Positions 1 to 8,055 of a DNA stretch of 64,000 nt are shown here, piece by piece (the stretch's first letter is position 1; the number at the start of each line of letters is the position of its first letter). Position numbers and translations under genes: made by a program. The notes under the pieces are model-generated. The model saw only the letters and a list, made by a program, of their open reading frames with translations, had not been told where the DNA came from and searched no databases. The stretch covers positions 1-64,000 of the forward strand of contig DDWL01000031.1 of the NCBI GenBank assembly GCA_002345675.1, written 5' to 3'. This DNA is from Bacteroidales bacterium UBA2287. GTDB lineage: Bacteria > Bacteroidota > Bacteroidia > Bacteroidales > Tenuifilaceae.

Positions 1-216
1 ATTATATTATTCTAATTACTTAGTAGTTATTTAAATTATACCATATTCTCCCAACATGCCCGAGAGTAAGTGAAATATTGACTATTACGGATTGAAAACT
101 TAGACGTATTAGAATTAAACATTGACTTAATGGATTTTGTAAGCACCTGAATATCTGAGGAATTTTTGGTTTCGAATTAAATACTGAATAAAACTACCTA
201 TTTAAAAACAAGGAAT
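1..216. other. Upstream non-coding stretch
   Basis: AT-rich leader before the receiver-domain gene at 217. I see no open frame, no tRNA and no perfect TAnnTTTG element. The neighbour on the left lies outside the window. Confidence 0.5.
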
Positions 217-594
217 ATGTGCAATAGAGTAAAAATTTTGTATGTTGACGATGAGCCGTTGAACCTCGAACTTTTTAAGCTTAACCTTGAGCACAAATAC
301 ACCATACTAACTGCCGAGTCGGCATTTGAAGGTTTTGAAGTTATACAAAACAACCCCGACATTAAGCTTGTAATTAGTGATTTAATGATGCCCAGTATGA
401 ATGGGCTCGATTTTATACTTAAACTTCGAGAGCGCTATACTAATCTTAGTTACTTTATACTTTCGGGTTTTGACCTTTCGCCAGAGATAATTGAAGCCAA
501 ACAAAACAATGTAATCTCAAAATACCTATTTAAACCTTTCGATATTGCCTTAATCGAAATGTCAATAAATGAGGCACTTACAAAAAAAGCCTAG
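217..594 (+). CDS. Stand-alone response regulator receiver protein
   Basis: This 125-residue protein is a single CheY-like receiver domain with no output domain. The acidic pair lies in YVDDEP (D11, D12), the phospho-acceptor is D55 in ISDLMMP, and the conserved Lys lies in FKPFD near the C-terminus. Single-domain receivers act by protein-protein contact or as phosphate shuttles and need a histidine kinase encoded elsewhere; no kinase is adjacent here. The ATG at 217 gives the canonical start a few residues before the first beta strand. The gene is monocistronic and ends in a stem-loop shared with the convergent ABC exporter genes. Function beyond phospho-relay is unknown. An alternative is the N-terminal part of a split hybrid regulator, but the stop is clean and the terminator follows at once. 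Confidence 0.85.
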   Translation: MCNRVKILYVDDEPLNLELFKLNLEHKYTILTAESAFEGFEVIQNNPDIKLVISDLMMPSMNGLDFILKLRERYTNLSYFILSGFDLSPEIIEAKQNNVISKYLFKPFDIALIEMSINEALTKKA

Positions 595-613
595 TGAATT
601 TACTAGGCTTTTT
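584..613. terminator. Bidirectional stem-loop terminator
   Basis: A 12-bp perfect stem (584-595 with 602-613) has a 6-nt loop, and the A/T ends of the stem give a U-tract in both directions. It overlaps the stop of the receiver gene and lies just beyond the stop of the convergent ABC permease at 623, so it can serve both. Confidence 0.8.
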
Positions 614-622
614 GTATATTAA

Positions 623-1972
623 TTAGCTACCGTATCTCATCCATTTCCACATCTCTTTCCAGCTGTACTTTTTACCGTACATTAAAATACCAACACGGTA
701 TATTTTCGATGCAAACCATGTAATTACTAAAAATGTAATAATTAGCAGCGAAGCTGAAAGAACCAGTTGCCAGGTTGGAACCCCAAAGGGTAACCGAGTT
801 AACATTACAACAGGCGACGTAAACGGAATAATTGAAAACCAGAATGCCAAAGGTCCATCGGGCGATTTAATACCGCTAATCATAACAATTATTGAAAGAA
901 TTAGCGGAAGCGTAATGGGTAAAACCAGCTGCTGGGTATCGGTAATATTTTCGACTGCCGAACCAACTGCGGCAAACATTGCTGCGTATAGCAGGAAACC
1001 ACCAAGGAAGTAGAAAATAAAACCACCAATAATTAGCACAAAGTTTTGGCTCTTTAGGGCTGATAAGAAGTTGTTCCCCTCATCGCTCGAAATATTTGTA
1101 GGCATATTCGACTGATCGATACCTTGCTCGGCCATCAATTTTTGCGAAGCCTGCATCTGTTCCATATTTGCTTTTTGGGTTCTCTCGGTAAGCACATTAA
1201 TGCCAACAGTTGCCAAACCAAGAGTTAAAAGAATCCAAACGGCAATTTGCAGCAAACTAACCGAAGCCAAACCCAAAATTTTCCCCATCATTAGGTTTAG
1301 GGGCTTAATCGACGATATAATAACCTCCACAACTCGGCTATTTTTCTCCTCAATTACACCCTGCATAATTTGGTTGCCCATTAGCAATACCATCATGTAC
1401 ATAAGGAAACTAAGAATGTAGGCAATCCCCATTGTTATTAGCGTATTGCTTTCTTGCTCTTCGCCATCCTTGCTAAGCTTTATTGAACGAAGTTTTACCT
1501 CGGTTTTAACATCGGCCAAAATTTTATCTAAATTTTCGATGTTATACGACTTTAACTTTCTTGTTTCAATTTCCTTCTCTAGCGAATTCTCAATGTGCGA
1601 AAGCACATCGATGGCTGGCTGTTTCTTTGAGTAAATTGTAAGTTTTGGGGTGTTGTTTTCGGTCGTGGTGTCAATTGTAAGCAATGCGTAGTAGCCCGAT
1701 TCCTCCAATTTATTTTTAACCTCATCAACTGGGGTGTCGGTTATGTAGCTAAATTTTAGGTAATCGGTTTGAGGTATTACGTTGGTAAAACTACCTGTAT
1801 TATCAATAATTGCTATGCTTTTTGCACTAGTGTCTTCGAGCGATGCAAAGTAGGATGGGAGCACCATTAGTGCTGCAAAAAACAAGGGCGAAAGAAGGGT
1901 CATTATAATAAACGATTTCTTTCGAACCCTAGTTATAAACTCTCGTTGGAGTATTAAATATATTTGTTTCAT
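623..1972 (-). CDS. ABC-2 family transporter permease (NatB-like)
   Basis: This 449-residue inner-membrane protein has the NatB/ABC-2 layout. There is one N-terminal membrane helix (about residues 20-43), then a large extracytoplasmic domain to about 180, then five or six helices in the second half (about 180-200, 230-260, 310-340, 350-370, 400-425). The segment MQGVIEEKNSRVVEVIISS in the first cytoplasmic loop is typical of this family. It is encoded 29 nt downstream of its ATPase, so the two form a transcription unit. NatAB-type systems export Na+, drugs or peptides, and the substrate cannot be read from the sequence. The ATG start is followed by a basic stretch and hydrophobic helix, as expected. 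Confidence 0.88.
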   Translation of the reverse strand: MKQIYLILQREFITRVRKKSFIIMTLLSPLFFAALMVLPSYFASLEDTSAKSIAIIDNTGSFTNVIPQTDYLKFSYITDTPVDEVKNKLEESGYYALLTIDTTTENNTPKLTIYSKKQPAIDVLSHIENSLEKEIETRKLKSYNIENLDKILADVKTEVKLRSIKLSKDGEEQESNTLITMGIAYILSFLMYMMVLLMGNQIMQGVIEEKNSRVVEVIISSIKPLNLMMGKILGLASVSLLQIAVWILLTLGLATVGINVLTERTQKANMEQMQASQKLMAEQGIDQSNMPTNISSDEGNNFLSALKSQNFVLIIGGFIFYFLGGFLLYAAMFAAVGSAVENITDTQQLVLPITLPLILSIIVMISGIKSPDGPLAFWFSIIPFTSPVVMLTRLPFGVPTWQLVLSASLLIITFLVITWFASKIYRVGILMYGKKYSWKEMWKWMRYGS

Positions 1973-2001
1973 TGCTTGTAGTTTTTTTTGATAATATAAA
2001 C

Positions 2002-2943
2002 TTAATTGGACGATAAACCGTGTGCCTTATTGTACTCTTGCACAACTTTAATAAAAATATCGTGCATGCTTGGTACAACTGGGTTAAACGAAACCACTTC
2101 GATATGCGGAATAAGGCTTTGAAGTAATTTGTTGCCTTCCGAAGGTGAACTTGCCACTACCTGAACCTTTGGTATTGAGCCTTCGGTATCGTTATTAATT
2201 ATATCGTAATGCGAGCTTATGTTGCTTTTTATAGCTTCAATATTGCCTCGGTAGGCTATTTCGAAAACATTGCTGCCATAGTTCATGCGAACCTGGTCGA
2301 TTTGGCCGCTTAGTATATTTTTCGACTTATTAATAAGGGTAATATGGTCGCACAGCTCTTCAACCGACGACATATTGTGGGTTGAGAAAATAATGGTAGT
2401 TCCCCTTTTCTTTAAATCGAGAATTTCGTCCTTAATTAGCTGAGCATTAATAGGGTCGAATCCGCTGAATGGTTCATCGAAAATAAGTAACTGTGGTTCG
2501 TGGATTATGGTTACCATAAACTGAATTTTTTGGGCCATTCCCTTCGAAAGCTCCTCAATTTTCTTATCCCACCATCCCTGAATTTCAAACTTTTCGAACC
2601 AGTACTTTAGGCGTTTTAGCGCTTCGGTTCGGCTTAATCCCTTAAGCTGAGCAAGGAAGAGAGCCTGCTCGCCAACTTTCATTTTTTTATAAAGCCCGCG
2701 TTCTTCGGGTAAATACCCAATTCTGTAAATATCGTTTTCGGCAAGTTTATGCCCATCGAAAAGCACTTCTCCTTTGTCGGGGCCAGTAATTTGATTGATA
2801 ATGCGAATTAAGGTTGTTTTGCCTGCCCCGTTTGGTCCTAAAAGCCCATAAATACTGCCTTTTGGCACGGCAATACTCACATCGTCGAGTGCTAGGTGAT
2901 TCGAATATCGTTTTTCGATATTGCTAGCGGTTAAAATATTCAT
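2002..2943 (-). CDS. ABC transporter ATP-binding protein (NatA-like)
   Basis: This is a 313-residue cytoplasmic ATPase. Walker A is GPNGAGKT (36-43), the signature is LSKGMAQ, Walker B is LLIFDEPFSGFDP and the switch His is in STHNM. The last 90 residues form the DUF4162-like C-terminal domain common in NatA and related exporters. It is the first gene of a two-gene unit with the permease downstream. A perfect Bacteroidota -7 element lies 30 nt upstream of the ATG. The presumed role is energising efflux through the NatB-like partner; the substrate is unknown. Confidence 0.92.
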   Translation of the reverse strand: MNILTASNIEKRYSNHLALDDVSIAVPKGSIYGLLGPNGAGKTTLIRIINQITGPDKGEVLFDGHKLAENDIYRIGYLPEERGLYKKMKVGEQALFLAQLKGLSRTEALKRLKYWFEKFEIQGWWDKKIEELSKGMAQKIQFMVTIIHEPQLLIFDEPFSGFDPINAQLIKDEILDLKKRGTTIIFSTHNMSSVEELCDHITLINKSKNILSGQIDQVRMNYGSNVFEIAYRGNIEAIKSNISSHYDIINNDTEGSIPKVQVVASSPSEGNKLLQSLIPHIEVVSFNPVVPSMHDIFIKVVQEYNKAHGLSSN

Positions 2944-2972
2944 AAGGTTTATGTTGTTTTTTAAGTAACATG

Positions 2973-2980
2973 CAAATCTA
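2973..2980 (-). promoter_or_regulatory. Putative -7 element of the NatAB-like operon
   Basis: TAGATTTG on the minus strand matches the Bacteroidota consensus TAnnTTTG exactly. Transcription would start near 2966, giving a leader of about 23 nt. No convincing -33 TTTG is seen at the usual distance, so this rests on the -7 box and position. Confidence 0.42.
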
Positions 2981-3153
2981 TAAAATTAAGCACAACTACT
3001 TTATCGCAATATGTTACAATAAGCTAAATAATAATCAACACAATTGCGAATATATGCTTTATAACACATATTTGTTATAGGTAAAATATTTTTATCGCCT
3101 AATAATGTAGATATTACAACGTCTATGCTGCATGCAGTGTGAAAATGTAATAA

Positions 3154-3184
3154 GTTTTTGGCTTACGATTTGTTAGCCAAAAAC
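3154..3184. promoter_or_regulatory. Inverted repeat upstream of the lipoprotein gene
   Basis: Two 13-nt arms (3154-3166 and 3172-3184) match at 12 of 13 positions across a 5-nt spacer. The core is TTTTTGGCT and its complement. It ends 34 nt before the ATG at 3219. It could be an operator or a 5' UTR hairpin. It is too far from the upstream divergent genes to be their terminator. Confidence 0.5.
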
Positions 3185-3218
3185 TGATATTTATAATTAA
3201 TTATTTAAAGCCTTTATT

Positions 3219-3866
3219 ATGAAAAAGCATTACAAAGTATTTGGTTTAATCGCTTCGGTCGCACTATTCGCTAGCTGCGCCTCGATGTCGACAATGCAAA
3301 CTGCACGAACTACACACAAAGGTGAATTTGCAACAGGTTTTGGAGGAGGTTATGTAAAAACCGATGTTGAAATTGGTACTCTCGACACAATTTCGCTAGC
3401 AGCGCCTTTTATGGAAATTGGTGGTCGCTATGGTATTACCGACAAACTCGACGTAGGTGCAAAGCTTACCTTAATTGGCACCGCTGGGGTTGATGTTAAG
3501 TACCAATTTCTTGGCGACAAAGAGTCGATGTTTGCAGCCGCTGTTGGGGGCGGTATGGGTTATTTAAGCATTTCGAGTGGAGATTCAGAGTCGAACCTTG
3601 TCGACCTACAAATTCCCGTTTACCTTTCGCTTCACCCAACCGAATGGTTAAGCATTTATGCTAGTCCGAAATATGTTATGCGTAACAATTTTTGGAAATC
3701 TGGTTCAACAACTGGCACCGACATGTCGCATTGGTACGGAGCTACAGGTGGTTTGCGATTAGGAAAAGGCACAGCTTTTTTTGCCGAGTATAGTTACTTT
3801 GGCAATTCGGCAATAAATAAGCCTTTTTCTCAATTTACAGCTGGGGTTGGAATTAAAATAAGGTAA
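3219..3866 (+). CDS. Outer-membrane beta-barrel lipoprotein, unknown function
   Basis: This 215-residue protein starts with a lipoprotein signal peptide (MKKHYKVFG, hydrophobic core, lipobox FASC, C20). The rest is glycine- and aromatic-rich with alternating strands (for example GEFATGFGGGY and FMEIGGRYGITDKLDVG) and ends in FTAGVGIKIR. This resembles the small outer-membrane barrels of Bacteroidota. A C-terminal strand ending in a charged or aromatic residue fits assembly by BAM. I cannot assign a ligand or pathway. The gene is monocistronic, with a hairpin 35 nt upstream and a rho-independent terminator downstream. A membrane-anchored periplasmic beta protein is the alternative. Confidence 0.75.
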   Translation: MKKHYKVFGLIASVALFASCASMSTMQTARTTHKGEFATGFGGGYVKTDVEIGTLDTISLAAPFMEIGGRYGITDKLDVGAKLTLIGTAGVDVKYQFLGDKESMFAAAVGGGMGYLSISSGDSESNLVDLQIPVYLSLHPTEWLSIYASPKYVMRNNFWKSGSTTGTDMSHWYGATGGLRLGKGTAFFAEYSYFGNSAINKPFSQFTAGVGIKIR

Positions 3867-3973
3867 TGCATTTCGAAAAAGTATGTATAGTTTAATGACG
3901 CAAAGCCGAAAATAGAACCTACTTATCTTCAATTGGTTTTTAAATTAAAGTTGCTAACACGTACTGAAAAACG

Positions 3974-3997
3974 AAACCCCGATTTAGGTCGGGGTTT
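3974..3997. terminator. Bidirectional terminator
   Basis: A 9-bp GC-rich stem (3974-3982 with 3989-3997) has a 6-nt loop and flanking T-runs on both strands. It sits between the convergent lipoprotein gene and dnaJ. Confidence 0.8.
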
Positions 3998-4026
3998 TAT
4001 TTTAAAGGCTTTTGCTCAAAGGTTTA

Positions 4027-5175
4027 CTATTCAAAAAAACTTCGCATTCGTTCAAAAAAGTTACGCTCGCTGCTGTCGGGGTTAGGCACGAAGTTTTGCG
4101 ATTTTGCCAGTTTTTCAATAATTGCCTTTTCGTCTTTCGAAAGGGTTTTAGGAACCCAAACATTTATGGTAACCAGCAAATCGCCACGTCCATAACCGTT
4201 TACATCGGGCAACCCTTTCCCTTTAAGTCGAAGTATTTTACCGGGCTGCGTACCAGCGTCGATTTTTATTTTCACTTTCCCTTCAACCGTAGGCACTTCA
4301 ATGGGAGCACCAAGTGTGGCATCGGTAAAGCTTAGGTATAAATTGTATATAATATCGTTGCCATCGCGAATAAGCTCGGGATGTCTTTCCTCCTCAATAA
4401 TTACAAGCAAGTCGCCATTTACGCCTCCGCGTCGAGCTGCATTGCCTTTTCCCGAAACCGACAGCTGCATACCTTCGCCCACTCCGGCAGGAATACGTAC
4501 GCTAATAACATCGGAGTCGTTAATTACACCTTCGCCCGAGCAGCTGGTGCATTTGTTGGCAATTATTTTTCCCTCGCCTTGGCATGTTGGGCATGGCGAA
4601 GAGGTTTGCATTTGGCCCAGCAGGGTATTGGCAATTCGGGTTACGTAGCCCGATCCACGGCATGTTGAGCAAGTTGAGTACGCCGAACCATGTGCAGCAC
4701 CTGTACCCGAGCACTCCTTACAGTTTACGTACTTATTAACTTTCAGCTTCTTTTCAACACCATTGGCAATTTCTTGAAGGTTTAGCTTTACCTTAACCCT
4801 AAGGTCGGAACCTTTGTTAACTCTTCGTCCGCTGCTGCGACCACCGCCGCCAAAACCACCAAAGTGGCCACCAAAAATATCGCCGAACTGTGAGAAAATG
4901 TCGTCCATGGTCATGCCACCACCCGAGTACTGCCCGTAACCACCACCGCCATTAACACCGGCATGGCCGTACTGGTCGAAGCGAGCGCGCTTGTTGTCGT
5001 CGCTAAGCACTTCGTAGGCCTCGGCAGCTTCCTTAAATTTATCCTCAGCGGTTTTGTCGCCTGGGTTTTTATCGGGGTGATGCTTAATGGCCATTTGCCG
5101 GTAAGCCTTCTTTATTTCTTCCTTACTGGCGCTTTTCGAAATGCCAAGTACTTCGTAGTAATCCCTTTTGCTCAT
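4027..5175 (-). CDS. dnaJ: Chaperone protein DnaJ
   Basis: This 382-residue type I J-protein stimulates DnaK ATPase and delivers unfolded clients. The J domain spans about residues 1-70 with the HPD motif in [10 protein letters not shown] Gly/Phe-rich linker follows ([23 protein letters not shown]). The zinc-binding region carries four CxxCxGxG repeats ([32 protein letters not shown]). A substrate-binding C-terminal domain completes the protein. Length and order are normal for the family. It is encoded 21 nt downstream of grpE, forming the co-chaperone operon; dnaK itself is not in the window. No sigma-32-like or CIRCE site was recognised upstream of grpE. Confidence 0.98.
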   Translation of the reverse strand: MSKRDYYEVLGISKSASKEEIKKAYRQMAIKHHPDKNPGDKTAEDKFKEAAEAYEVLSDDNKRARFDQYGHAGVNGGGGYGQYSGGGMTMDDIFSQFGDIFGGHFGGFGGGGRSSGRRVNKGSDLRVKVKLNLQEIANGVEKKLKVNKYVNCKECSGTGAAHGSAYSTCSTCRGSGYVTRIANTLLGQMQTSSPCPTCQGEGKIIANKCTSCSGEGVINDSDVISVRIPAGVGEGMQLSVSGKGNAARRGGVNGDLLVIIEEERHPELIRDGNDIIYNLYLSFTDATLGAPIEVPTVEGKVKIKIDAGTQPGKILRLKGKGLPDVNGYGRGDLLVTINVWVPKTLSKDEKAIIEKLAKSQNFVPNPDSSERNFFERMRSFFE

Positions 5176-5196
5176 TTGTATTTTATAATCCTATGC

Positions 5197-5787
5197 TTAT
5201 TCGCCTACAACTACTTTGGAAAAACGTATTACCTTTTCGTTCAGCATGTAGCCCTTTTCAACAACGTCAACAATTTTTCCCTTTTGGGCTTCGTCGTCAA
5301 CTGGAAATTTTGTAATAGCCTCGTGATGGTCGGTGTTTAAATTTTGCCCAACGGCCATTATTTCTTGAATTCCGTTCGACCTTAAAAAGTCTAAAAACTT
5401 TATATGAATGAGCGAAAGTCCATGCTTAACGGCTTCAATATCGGTCGATGTCATGGTGCTTTTAATGGCACGCTCAAAATCGTCGACAACAGGTAATAGC
5501 CCTTTGATTACATCTTCGGAAGCATACTTAATAAGGTCCATTTTTTCGCGTTGTGTGCGCTTGCGATAATTATCGAATTCGGCCGAAAGGCGAAGGTACT
5601 TGTCCTTATACTCGTTCATTTCGCCACGAATCGATTCGATAGTTTCTTCACACTTTGCGTCAACGGTTTCGGTGGTTGTTTTCTTGCCATTTTCTGCTTT
5701 GGCTTCGGCAGTATTTTGGCTGACTGTTTGACCATTTGTTTCATTAGTAGTGGCCTTGTTTTCAACCTTTTCTTTCTTTTTGCTCAT
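5197..5787 (-). CDS. grpE: Nucleotide exchange factor GrpE
   Basis: This 196-residue cytoplasmic protein releases ADP from DnaK. Its N-terminal about 60 residues are charged and likely disordered (Lys, Glu, Asn-rich). A long helix follows (EYKDKYLRLSAEFDNYRKR), then the typical core with LLPVVDDFERAI. The compact beta domain near the C-terminus carries ILNTDHHEAI-like sequence (NLNTDHHEAITKFP) and ends in VIRFSKVVVGE. It lies directly upstream of dnaJ, as in most Bacteroidota. The ATG at 5787 is the only sensible start. No perfect -7 promoter element was seen, so the transcription start is unplaced. Confidence 0.97.
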   Translation of the reverse strand: MSKKKEKVENKATTNETNGQTVSQNTAEAKAENGKKTTTETVDAKCEETIESIRGEMNEYKDKYLRLSAEFDNYRKRTQREKMDLIKYASEDVIKGLLPVVDDFERAIKSTMTSTDIEAVKHGLSLIHIKFLDFLRSNGIQEIMAVGQNLNTDHHEAITKFPVDDEAQKGKIVDVVEKGYMLNEKVIRFSKVVVGE

Positions 5788-5914
5788 TGCTATATGAAAA
5801 TATTAATTTCAACTTTTGAATTATCGAATACTGCAAATCAAATGGCTTGCCAATATGTTATTCGGACAAATTGGCGCACAAAATTAAGAATTCTATGATT
5901 TTTTGGCAAATAAA

Positions 5915-7222
5915 CTAGCCTTTTCGAATAATATTGGCTCCTATGGCATTTAAGCGCTTGTCGATGTTTTGATACCCACGATCAATTTGTTCAATGTTCT
6001 GAATGGTGCTTTTGCCTTCGGCCGAAAGGGCTGCTATAAGAAGTGCAACGCCAGCGCGAATATCGGGCGATACCATATTAGTGGCCCTAAGTTTTAGCTG
6101 ATGGTTATGACCAATTACAACGGCTCGGTGTGGGTCGCAGAGAATTATTTGAGCGCCCATATCGATTAACTTGTCGACAAAAAATAGGCGGCTTTCGAAC
6201 ATTTTTTGGTGAATTAGCACCGAACCTTTGGCTTGTGTTGCAACAACCAAGAAAACGCTAAGCAAGTCAGGAGTTAAACCAGGCCAGGTTGCATCGGCAA
6301 TGGTCATTATGGAGCCATCGATAAAAGTCTCGATTTCGTAGTTTTCTTGCCTTGGAATATAAATATCGTCGCCAAAGCGTTCAATTTTAATTCCAAGTCG
6401 GCGAAACGAGTCGGGTATAATTCCAAGGTCGTTATACGAAACGTTTTTAATGGTTATTTCGCTTTTGGTAAGCGCAGCAAGGCCTATGAACGAGCCAACC
6501 TCAATCATATCGGGAAGAATTGTATGCTCACAACCCTTAAGCGACGTAACTCCTTCGATAGTAAGAAGATTAGAGCCAATTCCCGAAATTTTTGCGCCCA
6601 TGCGCACCAGCATTTTGCAAAGTTGCTGAAGGTAAGGTTCGCAAGCTGCATTGAAAATAGTGGTTGTTCCGGGAACCAGAACAGCAGCCATTACTATGTT
6701 TGCGGTTCCAGTAACCGATGCTTCGTCGAGAAGCATGTATGCGCCTTTTAATTTGTCGCCTCGTACCTCAAAGAAACTATCCTTTGGATCGTAGAGAAAG
6801 GTTGCGCCAAGATTTTGAAAGCCAATAAAATGCGTGTCGAGGCGGCGACGGCCAATTTTATCGCCACCTGGGCGAGGAATGTAGCCAACGCCATAGCGGG
6901 CAAGCAAAGGGCCAACAACCATAATTGAACCCCTAAGTGCAGCGGCTTTCACTTTAAACTCCTCGGATTTTAAGTAATCGAGGTTAACGGTTTTGGCCAT
7001 AAAACTGCAAATCGATTCCGACTCGCGAGTAATTTCAACCCCCATACTGCCAAGCAGTTCAATGAGTTTATTTACATCAACAATGCTAGGAATATTTTTA
7101 ATGGTTACCTTTTCGGGGGTAAGCAGAACTGCGCAAAGTATTTGAAGCGTTTCATTCTTTGCGCCTTGGGGATGTAAATCGCCCTTAAGTTCGGCTCCAC
7201 CAATAATTTCGAATGCAGACAT
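5915..7222 (-). CDS. murA: UDP-N-acetylglucosamine 1-carboxyvinyltransferase MurA
   Basis: This 435-residue cytoplasmic enzyme transfers enolpyruvate from PEP to UDP-GlcNAc, the first committed step of peptidoglycan synthesis. Conserved features include K22 in GAKNETL, and the loop PGGDKIGRR followed by LDTHF. In E. coli MurA the loop has Cys115, the residue alkylated by fosfomycin. Here the same position is D121. Asp there retains catalysis and causes intrinsic fosfomycin resistance in other bacteria, so resistance is predicted. The product is a paralogue of AroA-type enolpyruvyl transferases but the UDP-sugar loops fit MurA. It lies 13 nt downstream of the DUF4290 gene and is probably co-transcribed with it. 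Confidence 0.96.
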   Translation of the reverse strand: MSAFEIIGGAELKGDLHPQGAKNETLQILCAVLLTPEKVTIKNIPSIVDVNKLIELLGSMGVEITRESESICSFMAKTVNLDYLKSEEFKVKAAALRGSIMVVGPLLARYGVGYIPRPGGDKIGRRRLDTHFIGFQNLGATFLYDPKDSFFEVRGDKLKGAYMLLDEASVTGTANIVMAAVLVPGTTTIFNAACEPYLQQLCKMLVRMGAKISGIGSNLLTIEGVTSLKGCEHTILPDMIEVGSFIGLAALTKSEITIKNVSYNDLGIIPDSFRRLGIKIERFGDDIYIPRQENYEIETFIDGSIMTIADATWPGLTPDLLSVFLVVATQAKGSVLIHQKMFESRLFFVDKLIDMGAQIILCDPHRAVVIGHNHQLKLRATNMVSPDIRAGVALLIAALSAEGKSTIQNIEQIDRGYQNIDKRLNAIGANIIRKG

Positions 7223-7235
7223 GGCTTAGTGCGTT

Positions 7236-7835
7236 TTATTTTTTACGTACCTGAAACTTCTTTTTAGGCCTATGGGGTATATCCTTTTCGCGTTCGCGAG
7301 TTTCGGTAAGTTTAAAGCCGGGGTTTACCGATAGTTTGCCAGCGCTAAGCACTTTTAGGTCGCGAAAAATATCTTCGTCCGAAACGGAGTCTTTATTCCA
7401 AGTAGTGTATGCTTTTTTAAGCTGATTGGCAATAAGTTGAGCGAAGTACTCACGTTGCGCTTCGTCTTCAATTTTAACCACTTCGGCAATAATTTGCTCA
7501 ATGGCTTGTCCGTAGTGCTTGTACTTCATTTTATGCGAAGGGTAGGGCACTATTTTGGGTTTTTCCTGAAGCGTGTCGGGGTCGGGTTTTGGGTATGGCG
7601 AGTCGATATCGAGCTGAAAATTAGCCATTACATGAAGGTGATCCCAAAGTTTATGCTTAAAGTCGTTTATGTCGCGAAGGTGTGGGTTCATTGTACCCAT
7701 AATGCTAATTACTGCCAAAGCTTGCTTGTTTCTCGAATCGCGATCCTCAACGGTGAGTAGGTGATTTACCATATCCTGAATATGTCGGCCATATTCGGGC
7801 AGTACAAGTTTAATTCGTTGCGTGTTGTAGTCCAT
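7236..7835 (-). CDS. DUF4290 domain-containing protein
   Basis: This 199-residue soluble protein matches the Bacteroidota-restricted DUF4290 family: it opens MDYNTQRIKLVLPEYGR, continues with DHLHVMANFQLDIDSPYPKP and keeps a helical Tyr-rich middle. The C-terminus is basic (RPKKKFQVRKK). No catalytic motif is apparent and the function is unknown. In this window, and commonly in the phylum to my knowledge, it sits immediately upstream of murA. A link to cell-wall precursor synthesis is therefore an inference from context only. No signal peptide or membrane segment is visible, so it is likely cytoplasmic. Confidence 0.88.
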   Translation of the reverse strand: MDYNTQRIKLVLPEYGRHIQDMVNHLLTVEDRDSRNKQALAVISIMGTMNPHLRDINDFKHKLWDHLHVMANFQLDIDSPYPKPDPDTLQEKPKIVPYPSHKMKYKHYGQAIEQIIAEVVKIEDEAQREYFAQLIANQLKKAYTTWNKDSVSDEDIFRDLKVLSAGKLSVNPGFKLTETREREKDIPHRPKKKFQVRKK

Positions 7836-8055
7836 GCTATATTATAACTGGTGTAATGTGTAATAATTTTGTGTTTTGTCCCAAGTAGAATTTATTAGGC
7901 TTTGGGAATGAGTAAAGTAAGGTTAGTTTTTAAGGGAAATATACTACCTTCTATTTTATACAAAACTAATAGGTTTAAAGTTAAAAACCAAATGATTATG
8001 CCAAATGGCACAGAATTGACTTTTCAAAAAACGAACAAACAAATATCCATTCGAT

